From Bryum argenteum (Eukaryota > Streptophyta > Bryopsida > Bryales > Bryaceae): a DNA stretch of 64,000 nucleotides. The stretch spans positions 18,050,345-18,114,344 of the forward strand of contig CM073326.1 of assembly GCA_037043015.1 (NCBI GenBank), in the 5' to 3' direction. The notes under the pieces were generated by a model that worked only from the letters and a program-made list of their open reading frames with translations, made no database searches and was not told the origin of the DNA. Every line of letters starts with the position of its first letter. Position 1 is the first letter of the stretch. Below, in pieces: positions 12,216 to 22,694 of this stretch. A program made the translations under genes and the position numbers.

Positions 12216-13471
12216 GGACGTTGCTACCGTGTGAGCGTTGAGCGGTGAGCGGTGAGCGGTGAGCGGTAAGATTTAGAATTTTTAGAGCTGAGTTTGTATT
12301 TTTAGTATAAACATTTCTAATAATAGTTATTGAAAAAGATTTTAGGAATAATTTTCGAATATTGTTAAGAATATTCTAATATTCCAGACTTATAACCGTG
12401 GATTTAGTGACCCAAACCCGTGGAAATAAGGCTTAAATTCCCTGAATTTGTGAGACTTGAGCTACAAAACTCGACAGTAAATCACAAATTTTTAAATGTC
12501 AAGAGGTTTCTAAGGTAATATTTCTAAGTGAATAGTACTCCGAGTTTGACAAATTGGCGAGGTTTAGGGTACTGGTATAATAATTTTTAATAAGTTGTGA
12601 AAAAATATCACATACAGTGTGGAGCACCCAATCATAAGACTAACATATAGCATACGTAGATGAGGAGATATAAGGCATTCTAATCTGTAGCATGGTCTAG
12701 GATTCCTCCCTCCAGAATCTTCTTCACCTCGTTGAAACTAAGAGTGGCCGCGTGGATGAAGAGGTCTGCATCCGGATCAAATTTGCAAACCAATACCGTG
12801 ATGAAGTATAGGTGCTTGCACGGTCGATATGGATCTCTCCGTCCTAACGAAGAAATTGTTTTCTTGAACACTGGACATGAGCAATCCGGGATTTTACTAA
12901 TTGAAAGTCTATAAACTGCATCTGAATCCGACTCCAAGTCTACGATACACCCAAAACCAGGCTGCGGAATCATGGTCACCCTCAGAATTTTGGCCTGCAT
13001 TGACGTGGCAGACTCAATATTCTTCATGTGCTTTGAAGTCATAGCTGGAATGCGTTTCATGTTCTTCGATCTTCTTGACCTCGGGTACACGTCCGGCTTC
13101 TCCGGGACTGGAATATGCGACAAGTCTCTTGGTGGGGCAGCATTATTGAAAGTGCGGTTTGTAGGAAGCTGTTCTTTTTGTGGTAGTCGAAAGCCCGCAT
13201 TCTCCAACGCCTCCATTTCATCACGTGTGAGGTTAGTCCCTATCTTAACAGGCCATATTGAAGGAATAGGGGGTCTATCGTCGCTTTGAGAGAATGGCTC
13301 AATCCACTTGCGACGATGACCCTTCATTTTTTTGTCAATATCATCCGCACAAAAAAAGAACTGATCAATTTTTCTAGGCCCCTCTTGAGGGCGTTGCCAT
13401 ACTCCGGTGTAAGTTGGAGCTGCGGTGGCCTTCCCCTTCTGAATTATTCGTGAGTCACATCTTTTTTTACT
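12216..13471. mobile_element. MULE-like transposon, transposase-side end fragment (copy 0)
   Basis: Begins GGACGTTGCTACCG then GTGTGAGCG, differing at one base from the left end of the transposon at 22628. Heptamer repeats (GAGCGGT) follow to about 12268, then AT-rich DNA and a transposase 3' end closely similar to that copy. Similarity stops near 13471, in the middle of the transposase exon, where unrelated DNA starts. It interrupts the family A pol gene, with CTTTGTAACC (12206-12215) as the left flank. The far end is not found, so this is a truncated or rearranged copy. Confidence 0.85.
12680..13471 (-). pseudogene. MULE-like transposase, C-terminal SWIM-finger fragment
   Basis: Matches the last exon of the transposase at 23115-24554 almost residue for residue, but lacks everything before residue about 920 of that protein. 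The SWIM zinc finger (CxCx(n)CxH) is intact here: DCSCPVF followed by CKHLYF. The later copy has Ser for the second Cys, so this fragment is more conserved at the motif. A frame break near 13330 separates the tail (from MKGHRRK) from the upstream part, where a short A/T-rich change removes several residues. SWIM fingers are typical of MuDR/MULE transposases. It has no promoter of its own and is dead. Confidence 0.8.
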
Positions 13472-14624
13472 CTTTCGGGTGGAAGCACACTAGGGTGGAT
13501 CAATATGTACGTTACAGGATTTAAAATCCTGTAATTTGCATGTTCAAAGGCTATTATTGGTCCTTTTCACATTGTAGTCTTCAAATATTGTTATGGATTT
13601 GACATAATAGTAGCATGTTGATTACAAATCAGTTGAGCTTTTTTGTAGAAAACATCTACAACCTTACACAAATGGCACTTTTTATTCATCAGAAATGTAC
13701 GTTACGCTGTGTAACATTGACATATAGTACTAAAATGTGGGTAAATATAAATTGCCAAGTACTAAACAAATTAAAGGGTTAGAGAGAGGATCTTCTAAGG
13801 CTTTAGATTTTGCATTCATACTCCCCAAAATGTCATTCCCTCCTTACTATTTCTAGTGGTCAAAGTGCCCAAACTTTGACATGGTGTACATCACCAAGAA
13901 ATTAAAATTTTTGAATTTTTTTCGAGGATCCTATAGAGAAAGCGAGCCATTCTTTGGGTGTAAAAACGAGCAGCCGGTTTTTGGCGGTAAAGCACACTTG
14001 CAGGAAGTGTGGGAATTTTAAAAAGATGTCCCTATAGTACTCAAAGTACTCATGCCCCAACTTACTTTAGAAGCAGTCGAAAGTGGCAGATGCGATTTTT
14101 GGCAGTATTAAGTTGGACGCCGCCAGGAATGGAATTCCATTAATTTCTCATGCGAGGCTTTGGCAGGCTTTTGCGAGGCTTTTGAAGATACAATATGCTT
14201 TTCAACTTGGATCCGTTGCCTCGCGCGTCGTCTTCCTCCGATTTCTTTGCTAGGGTTTTGGTTTTGCGCCGCACACAAGCGCTACGAAGCAAAGTTGTGT
14301 GTCGCCGATGCCGGAGTTTGATGGTTGTGAATAGGGTTTCAATTGAGAGAAACCTACAGATCGTAGTTTTTGACCGTGGTTTATCTGCTTCGAGTTTGGT
14401 CATGGGGAATGAGCGCAATCGTTTGCGGACCCGACTTGGGATCATCCGGCCCGGTCGAAGGGCGACGATCCGCGGCTGCTGCAAGAGAGAAGTGACACGC
14501 GCGCGCCGCAGCAAGCTTCACGACTACGAATGCGTGCATATCGCGCGAGGCTAGCCAAGCTGCCACCTACTGTTGAGAGAAATAGGCGGTCGGGTGAGGG
14601 TTCGATGGAGTGCAGTGGATTCGG
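13472..14624. other. AT-rich DNA with no recognised gene
   Basis: Between the broken MULE fragment and the next coding segment. I see no repeat shared with other parts of the window. The stretch 14140-14560 is richer in GC and holds overlapping open frames on both strands (119 aa plus, 124 aa minus), neither with recognisable motifs; it may be 5' leader or first exon of the gene that follows. Confidence 0.5.
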
Positions 14625-15394
14625 TGAGCGTCTAACCACCGAAAGAGCAACAAGCGGCCCGCTATCATAGAGGAGTTAGAGGCTTGCCAAACACAATGCG
14701 ACAAGAGCTCCATCATGGAGAAGGTGTTAAATCATGACTCTGTTTGGCCGCATCTCCCTGATTACTACCCCCGGCCTTCAGAGGCGAAATCCATATTCAC
14801 GTTTGTTAGGAGTTTCCGAAACGAGTTACAGTCAGTTAAGACCGCTCATTCAAAGGAGTTTCTAGCGCGGAAGGGTGTTCTACTCGATGCCGCTGTTAGC
14901 GAAGGGATTGAAGGAACGCGAGTTCTTGGGAGGGTGTTACAGGTGCGTCCTTGTTATTTCTTCTCATGATTCAGTATAGGATTTAGGGGCCTTCTAATGG
15001 GAACCGAATATCGCCCAAGCTGTACTTTGGGTAATGGGATCAACTAGGGTCCAGGGAGTCAAGGTCTTCAACTTCGGTGGTTGTTTCACTAGGAAAGAAT
15101 GCGTATTCAGTTTATGGACGAGGTGTTCTGAAGTTGCCTCATGTTTTGCAGGTGCATCCAAGGAACATTTTGAATGCTGTAGAAAGGAGATCTGGTTCCG
15201 TCTCTACCACTGAGCAGTTCAAACTTCTGGAGCGGGCAAAACGACCTGGACTGTCGGATTACGTGAAAGATACTGCGCGAGCCTGGTGGCATGGGAAAAC
15301 TCGCGTGTCTCCTAACAAGAAAGACGTGACTAGACGTCGCTTAGGGCGAAATGAGTATGTGGTTCATGCAACCCATTACTTGACAGATACTCAG
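14625..15394 (+). pseudogene. Partial spliced gene of unknown function, possibly transposon-derived
   Basis: Two exons can be read. The first is open from about 14625 (through a Met at 14715, MEKVLNHDSV) to 14942, ending CAG|GTGCGT. The second runs 15152-15394, flanked by TTTTGCAG and by CAG|GTTCGA. Both exons keep frame. The second contains KTRVSPNKKDVTRRRLG and then HATHYLTDTQ, conserved-looking basic segments that I cannot assign to a family with confidence. The next exon is missing: within 450 bp a family A LTR starts and unrelated DNA follows, so the gene is 3' truncated. It could be a host gene or an N-terminal region of a DNA-transposon protein. Confidence 0.5.
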
Positions 15395-15837
15395 GTTCGA
15401 ATGATTTCAATACCTCCCATCACATTGTCGTATGATCATATATATTCATGTATGTGTTAATGTTATGTAATCTTAATTATGGTAGCATACATCAAAAACT
15501 TCCATGAGGCTATTGTGGTAACCAAGTATACTCTGAGTTACTTTATACTGATGCTAGTATATTTGGAATTGCATTACAGTTAAGCATTACCAAACAATAA
15601 TTATTATGTACAAGTGTACCCGTATAGTCGTTAATGTACATTGAATAGCATTTCTAGAGTAATATGGGTACAAATTACAATCTCCTTCACGTACTGGGTA
15701 CATACGTTGTAACGACTCATACCTACTAGTGCCATTGTTGTATACTGGGTACTATTCCAGTACTGTTAATACACGCTACCTTCAAAGTTCAGTAGAATGG
15801 TAGTAGTGAATAGTATAGGATATTGGTGACGAAGTAC
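15395..15837. other. AT-rich DNA, no gene seen
   Basis: Intron-like or intergenic sequence after the truncated gene, ending in AGTAC directly before a family A LTR. No repeat or coding potential noticed. Confidence 0.5.
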
Positions 15838-18800
15838 TGTCGTGAGTTACCAGACCGAGAAGACCAAAAACAGCACAATTTTACTTATACAACCTAGTAA
15901 AATGGTCCACCTTCCGGGTAACGTTCCACGGAGATTCTGTGAAGTGTGAAAAACAAGAAGAAATCCGGATTAACCACTGGGTTGACACTACAACGACCAA
16001 CGCATTTTGGTACACCGGATCAGGGCACGCGATAGTTTAGACCCGATTGGTTCCTTAACCCAAAACCCCAGGGTAACCGGTTTGATACTGATCCGGTTGC
16101 CCTTTTGATTGAAAAGGGTACCCTGTCCGGCAGGGACTTAGTGGCCAGGGGTGATTTAGTTTAACCTCCGTAAATCCTCGGAGGGGTCCTTCCTATTGGT
16201 TTGGAAGAGCGCGGAATGTCGCTCCCTACCGGATGATTATGGTGACCGGAGTTTCACCCTTGGTATCTCGACTACCCTCTCCTTCTCTCTTGGGTTCCTT
16301 CCTTGCTACTCACGCCATTGTCGGTGTTCTCACCCAAACGGTGGGTCACACAAAGAGAGTCCGGGTCTCTTCCTACTCCTAACCAACAAAAGGGGTGGGT
16401 TTTACTCGTAATCCGGATTGCAGTACGTGGTATCCCGCCACTCGGTCCGTTAGAATTCCACTAACATGACCCGGGGTCGTATCCACATTCGGGTTCGTAC
16501 ACTACTCCTGGGGAGGACTTCCCTCAACCGAACATCCCGTCCCGGGAGGTTGGCGGCTAGGTCAGCGTGTCTTGCTAACCCTGGTACCTCTGCCCAAACC
16601 GGTTAGTGTGTCACCCTCCTAGTCAACGACTACCTCCAAGTATGCTCTGGTACTTCCCACTCGGACCTCTCACTAACTCTGTTACTCCCCTAGAGGCCCC
16701 TCCCGGGTTCTGAGGTTGCAACCACCGAATTGACGAGGGACTTTCTGTGTCGACACCCCGGTTCAGACATCAATGGCGCACGCACAATCACAAGACTAAG
16801 AACGCACGCAATACAAAGTCATGAACTAGGTGCAAAATCAACCTTTACTCACGGGTGAGGAAACACAAGAAAGACCCGAAGGACTCCGCAGAGTCTTCGG
16901 TAAGTACAGAGGGTCCCGGTTTTCCCGGAAACCCTATCAGATCCGGAATTCTCGGGCTTCCGAGATTCCCGGGTGAGTGGCCAAAAAGGCACCTACTAAT
17001 CCTACTCATTCTAACCTAACTAACTACTGACTAGTGTTTTCTTCCGGCGGCGTGGGTCGGCTCGAGGGGTTTTGGCGGCGTATTCATCCCGGGAAGGGCT
17101 CGCCAACTCGCGGGAGGAATCTCCCTCCCCGATCAACCCGGGGTGGATGTAAAATCTCGGATTTTTTGCGTCCTCCGGCTTTTCCACCTGTCCCGGAGTG
17201 CCTTCAACTTCGATGGAGGGGGCACGGGGTGGACTTCCTCTTCTTCATGAGGAACCACGGGTTCCTCCAGCTGTACCTGAGGGCCCACGGGTTGGACCTC
17301 AACTTCCTCTTGAGGGACCTCGGGCTCCTCCTGCTGCCCTTGTTCGCCCGGATCTCCCACCTCGTTGACTTGGGCCTCCGGGTGAGGTATTACCTCTTCA
17401 ACTTTGTTCGGGAGTCACGCCCTTCTCTCGTGACATCGCCATCCGGGTGCTCATCCGGTTGTTGAGAGGGGTTCACCTCTCCTTCCACCACCTGTTCCAC
17501 CTCGGAGGGACCGGGTAATCCTGGTTCTCCTGAGGTATCCGCTTCCTGAGGGGGAGTCGCAGCTCGTTCTCCCTCCCTGTTCTCCGGAATGGCACCGTCG
17601 ACTGGGATCCTTTGCTCCTCCGAAGCGGTCAGGGGCACTTCCTCTATTTCCATGGGCACCGGCCCCTCCGTGGGCACCTCTGGGGGTGCGATTACCTCCT
17701 CTTCCGGAAGGGCTTCCTGAATCTCCACGTGGGGGAGGGCCCCCAACAGCCTCCCAGTGAGGGTGCGGAACTCCTTGAGACACTGGTTGATGCCGGTGGC
17801 GTGCCTCTGGCGGCTCCAGGATTGGGGTGATTCACTGATCCCAATCCGAGCATCATAGAAGGCCGCCTTCGTTTGGGCCTCTGCATCCGGTTGCAGCACC
17901 TTCAAGATGGAGTGCAGCACCGTCCGATCAATATTCTGCAACCTCCGGAGTGCAGCCTCCTGCTCCTCCACAATCCTCCTGAGGGCTTCCACCTCCGGAT
18001 GTGCCTCCGTATCCGAGGGATCCAGTCCACACTGGACTCCCACGGATGTCCTCTCCTTTGGCCGGGCCTTTGCGCGGCTCCACCTTCTCCCTCCTCGCCT
18101 TGGCCGTTTCCCATCGCATCTCCTCGGCCAACTCCGGTACCTCTCCACGTTGGGGGTTTGGAAAACCCGCTCGAGTCGCGCCCGGGAGGTGAACAATTGT
18201 TCATTCTCCCTATCTACCTCTTCCATGGCCACCGGATGGGGTGGAGGATACCCTCATTTGGGTATCCGGTAGTAGGGCGGGGAGCACCGGGGTGGTGTTG
18301 CCCGTCCCGGGGTCACAAGTCCTCTTTGGGACGACTCCGAGCCGCCACCGATCTTTGGAGTGGCCGGGCGGGTCACTCCTCGCTCCGGTAGCTCCGGTCG
18401 GGAGGTGTGGCCCTCTCCGGGGTGTTCTCCTCCTCCGCAAGGAGCAGCCCTCCTCTTCGTCTTGGTGGCTCTCCGGGATCGGCTCGGCTATCGGGCGAGT
18501 CGGATCTTGCATCGGTGTGGGGGTCCGGACTTGGGGCACGCTCCTCCTCGACGGCCCTCGGCTGTGCCACCGGACTCGCTGACCTCTTCCTCTTCTTGGC
18601 CTTGCGCTTCAGGTTGGGTACTCTCCCTCCTGGGGGCCTCTGTCCGGGTGGAGGCACCTCTGCAATAGCCTCTGCCGCAGCCACCTCCTCGTTCGGGACC
18701 TCTGCACCACGGGTGGGATCCGGACGGGAGAACGTCTTCTCCCAAAGCCGGTCGTATCCTTCCTCCTCACCCCTCGGGATGGTCTTGCCTGTCGAGGTGG

Positions 18801-20457
18801 GGCTTCCTCTTCTTCCTCTTCCTCGTCATCCTCGCTCTGGCCCTCCTCCTCCGCGGATTGGTCTCCACCCGCCTCAGCTATCTCCTCAGCCCTTCGTTGC
18901 TGGGCTCTTGTCCTCCGGATGAGGGGGACGACCTCTTCTTCTTCCTCCTCTTCCTCCTCTGCATTTGGCATGAACAGGGAGGGCATGGTTTGAGAAGTCC
19001 GGGTAGGATTCACCCGGTTACTTCCTCCTTCCGGGTGGCCACCCGGAAGTCTTTATCTTTTGGTCCGGCTTGGCTAGGTCCCACCGCTCGGGCCTGTCGA
19101 GTGGCTGGTTCCGGTGACCCCTCCAGGTCGGTAGCCTGGACTTGCTCCATCTCCTCCCCGGACTCGGAAGATGTCGGCCCCTGCGGATCTCCGGATGGGA
19201 GGTCGTGTTTCTCGTGCCAATAAAATATCTCCCGGTCGGTGAGGATGCCGTACCGTTGGTAGAGGTGGAAAATGTAGGGGGCAGTGGACACCTTCCGATT
19301 CCCAATCTTCATCACCTCCCGCTGCACCACCTCGCTGATGATGTGGTGCCACCCGACCTGCATCCGCCCATCGTAATTTCCCAAAATAGCCTTCATCAGC
19401 TTCACGGTGCAGGTGGTCGGCTTGTCCGGGCTGAGTATGGGGAGAAGAAACCGGAGGAGGCGCGTCACCCGGGGGTCCTTGCAGTCCTCCGGTTTGAATC
19501 CGTCCTTCTCCGTGGGCCCCCTGCGAAACCGGTTCCTCAATCCGTCGTCGCCCTTCTTCTTGATGTAGCCGATTGGGGAGTCCGGGAATTTGTAAGTCGC
19601 CCTCCAATGGCGGGGTCCCCAGTTGTCCGTCTTCCTCTCTCGAAGTGCGTCACGTACATCTCGGGAAGCGGTGGTGATTGTCTCTCGATGATGGTGCAGT
19701 CCGCCAAGTCCCGGGGGGGCATCGTCTGACCCAGCGCACCCCATCCGGAGGAGGTCATCCCTCAGCTCCGCTTGGTGCAGTGGCAGCTCGGGCACCTGCG
19801 GCTTCACTGATTTGAGGGGAATCGGCATCCCCAGTCGCCACGGGACCACCTCCCTCCTCTTCGGCATCGCTCCGGTCTCTGTAGCTGCCAGGAACTCCTC
19901 TCTCCTGCTCTCTCCCGACCGATTCCGGTAGAAACCCTACTTCCGAAAACCCTAATCTCTCCAAACTCGCTTTTCCAACACCCTCGGATCGGGCCGAGCT
20001 CTCAAACTCGCTCTATCTCTCAAAACGCGCGGACTGGAATGGCTGAGAATGGAGGCGGCGGCTCCTAATAACAACAAACCGGAACTCTCCTTCCGAGACA
20101 TCATCACCCAGCACTCGAGACGTACACCGGGAAGTACCCCGGTCATCATTGAGCCGCCGGTGATTATGTCGGGCGCCCGCGAGTTTTCCGGCCCTTTCTC
20201 CGGGTCGACCGGCGGCCCCGGTCATCAATCCGGTAGGAGAACCGGCTCATCCGGGCATCTCAGGGTATCAGCCGGGTATCAACCCGGCTATCCGGTAAGC
20301 TCTAAAATCCCATAAGGTTAGCCGGAAGAATCTTAACACAAAATTACTACCTACGAACCGGTTTAAGCAGGCCGGTTTTTATTCCTATTTGCTAAATCAG
20401 CTATTTTACTCCTAATTAATTGCTAAAAACAAAAATATTGGAGAACAGGGTTCGACA
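15838..20457 (-). mobile_element. Family A LTR, lone copy (4,620 bp) with mismatched flanks
   Basis: Complete from TGTCGTGAG to GGTTCGACA, so on the minus strand TGTCGAACCC to CGACA, collinear with the LTR at 5926-10556. No pol lies on either side. The flanks do not match: AGTAC on the left, AAGGC on the right. A simple solo LTR would have a 5-bp duplication, as the family B and C solo LTRs here do. The right flank is family B LTR sequence and the left flank is the unknown gene region, so recombination between two family A elements in different places is the likely origin. Confidence 0.85.
17133..19867 (-). pseudogene. Decayed copy of the family A LTR ORF
   Basis: Homologous along its length to the ORF at 7270-9966, starting with the same MPKRREVVPW. 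It is broken into at least five reading frames (about 19867-19010, 19013-18609, 18684-18373, 18232-17390, 17360-17133) by small indels, for example near 19690, 19070 and 18700. The N-terminal block with WRATYKFPDSPIGYI and the coiled-coil block (VERY, ALRRLQNIDRTV) are still legible. This LTR is therefore older or less constrained than the one at 5926. Confidence 0.85.
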
Positions 20458-22627
20458 AAGGCATCGGGGCTGAGGTGTCCGGATGTGTCTCTCCAATCTC
20501 CGGGACATCGACCAAGTCCTCGGGAATGAGGGGGGCGACATCGCAGATCAGTACCTTCTCTGGGAGGGACTCGCCTTCAGAGGGCTCCACCGGGTTGGTT
20601 AAACCCGGACAGCGAGGCACCTGCGACTCCTCAGTTACCCGTCCGGTTGGCCGGGTATCGGTCTCCCCCTCCTGTCCTGGTTGGATTGTGGCCTCTTGGG
20701 CAGGAATAGGACTCCTGTCCTCGGGGTCCTCAGTCCGGACCGGTGGAACGGGGGAGGAATTCCTTACCCGGGTATCCTCCTCCACTACCCGGGAAACCTC
20801 CTCTGCTGTCCGGGGAGCCCCCTCCTCGGCTAGGGGTACGCCCTTCAGGTTTGCCTCCGCGCTCTCCGATACATCCTTGCTGAGGGCGTGCGAAGGCCCT
20901 GTCTCTCCAGGGGTCTTCTCCATGCTCAAGTTCGTGGGCAGGGCCGGCTCCTCCATTGCCGCAGGATCGGGGTGCTCTTCCTCCTCCACCCTGGCCTCCT
21001 TAGTCACTTCGGGGGTATCCTCGGGGAGGAGTGGCAGTACGCTTGCCCCGGCCGGAACCTTTTCCGGGCTGCGGACGGGTAGAGGAATGGGCTCCTCCAT
21101 GGCTACGGGGTCGGCAGACTCCTCTTCCTCCGCTCGGACAGCCTCCACAAACTCGGATGCTACCCGGGTAGGAGGATTTTCAACTACCTCCGGTGGGGGT
21201 GCTTCTCCGGGAAAGGCCTTAGCCATTTCCCCGATGAGGGTCCTCATCTCCTGGAGGGCTCCCTCCATCCTCTCTGCGGCCCTCTTCATGTATGCCGCCA
21301 TCCGGTTTGGGAGGTCCGATCCCGATGCCTGGAATTGGGCGTCGAGCAGCTGAGCCTTCAGCTGTGCCTCTCCGGGTGTATACAGGAATCTCCTGAGCCC
21401 GAATAGGTGCTGCCGAGCGTACCCCTGCTGCTTAGACAGTTCCTCCTCCAACTGCTGGATTTCCCGGGCTTGCCGAAGGATGATGAGAGATCCCTCGTTG
21501 CTGCTTGCCCGGGCTGCCGCATTCTCCTGGACTAGCTCCCGCACCATGGCGGGATACCGCTCCACCTGGCCAGTCCGGAGAGCTACCGATATCCCGCGCA
21601 GGGCCTTATGCATTTGCAGATGCTCATGCGTGCATACGTGCAAAGCGTGGGCGATCGGTTGCAAGGGGTGTTCTTCCGTTATCCGGAATGGGGGTACCGG
21701 GAGGTGTAGGTCGATCTCCTGCCTCCGCGGGGTGAAATCCTCCCACCCGGGTAACCGGTCGGTGTTGGCCGGTGCCGTCTCTCCTTGTGTCCGGGTAGTG
21801 GGGACAGGAGAGTACTGTCCAGTCGCCCCCTCCTCCTCCGAGTCGGAGGATTCCTCCATCACCCTTTTCCCTATCCTCCGGATTTCTCTCTCCCCGGGGG
21901 GTGAGACTCTCTGAACCGCTGGGATCGCTTGGACCACCGGTTCGGGGGGATCGGCTCGGGTAACAGGAGAGGCGGCCGGAGTTGGTGACGCGTCCGCCCT
22001 GAGCTTTGTGAGCTTTCTCCGGACTCGCGGCCGAGGGCTTTCGGCGGGGAGGTCCGCCTTCCTCCTCTTCGCATACTGCGGGTCTCCCCACTCAATTTCT
22101 CCTGCGGCTGTAGGCTGTCCGGGGCCTTCCGCCAGGCTATCCGCCAGGAGGAGGACCTCCGTAGGTACGTCCCCCATCGCCACTCCCCGGGTAGGGGTCT
22201 GCACTTCCGGGGTAGGATCTCCTTGCGGTGGAGTTTCCCCGGCCTCGGTCTCTCCTGGCGGGGCCGAGGCTTCCACCCCCTGGTCTCTGGGCAAGGAGGC
22301 CGACTCGCTCTCCACGAACCTCAGGACCCTCCCCGACTTCCTCCGGTGCAGGACGGGAGCCTCCTCTCCCTCACTGTTATTCCCCTGCACCGGCCTAAGG
22401 GGTGGTGGAGAGGCTATCACAGAAGTCGGAGTGTTTGCCGCAGTCGGAGGGGTCGCCATTGCCACTGGGGAACTCTCCTCCAGTCCGGGTAGGATCGGGC
22501 CTTGGTGGCTCGATCCGGTTGCAGCTCCACTCCGGGTCGCCATCCGGTGGCTGGTGGCTGGCCGGGGTGTGGTGGCTCCCTCCGGACGGGGCTGCGGAGC
22601 GACCTCCCTCTGCCGGAGGATGGCTGC
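20458..22627 (-). mobile_element. Family B LTR, middle part (left half of a split LTR)
   Basis: Collinear with the complete family B LTR at 47708-52887 from its position about 49025 to about 51220. It joins a family A LTR at 20457 and is cut at 22627 by a MULE-like transposon. The remainder, up to the LTR start, resumes at 40804. The ORF inside (minus strand, about 22627-20458) covers the middle and C-terminal part of the LTR-encoded protein in one open frame. It runs from ILRQREVAPQP to DTSAPMPL and then into foreign sequence. The missing last 1.3 kb of this LTR lay beyond the family A junction. Confidence 0.88.
20458..22627 (-). pseudogene. Family B LTR ORF, middle and C-terminal portion
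   Basis: Continuous frame of over 700 codons, homologous to residues about 290-1000 of the protein at 49166-52099. The open frame extends artificially to 22921 through the transposon end and to 20423 through the LTR A tip; neither extension belongs to it. Visible parts are a Pro/Ser/Thr-rich segment, a basic patch (AKRRKADLP, RVRRKLTKLR), an acidic SSDSEEE stretch and a helical block (LQMHKALRGI, QQLEEELSKQQ, ERMEGALQEMRTL). This looks like coiled coil and pairs with the similar block of family A. The frame is intact, but the gene is cut at both ends. Confidence 0.82.
22618..22627. repeat. 10-bp target-site duplication, left copy
   Basis: GGATGGCTGC lies directly before the transposon end at 22628. 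The copy after the far end (40804-40813) reads GGATGGCTCC, 9 of 10 matching. In the uninterrupted family B LTR the site reads GGATGGCTGCTCC (near 51215-51227), so both flanks rejoin correctly. A 9-11 bp duplication is typical of Mutator-like elements. Confidence 0.88.
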
Positions 22628-22694
22628 GGACGTTGCTATCGTGTGAGCGTTGAGCGGTGAGCGGTGAGCGGTGAGCGGTGAGCGGTGAGCGGTA
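22628..22694 (+). repeat. Transposase-side terminal repeat with heptamers
   Basis: The 22-bp tip is followed by about seven head-to-tail copies of a 7-bp unit (GAGCGGT, first copy GAGCGTT) ending GGTAAGATTT. The same block occurs at 12216-12268 with fewer units. As terminal tandem heptamers in a DNA transposon, they are plausible transposase binding sites. Confidence 0.85.

Noticed and set aside
5926-20457. A full-length family A retroelement with LTRs at 5926-10556 and 15838-20457
   Set aside because: The DNA between 12216 and 15837 holds a MULE fragment and an unrelated gene, no primer-binding site lies next to the LTR at 15838, and the flanks do not match.
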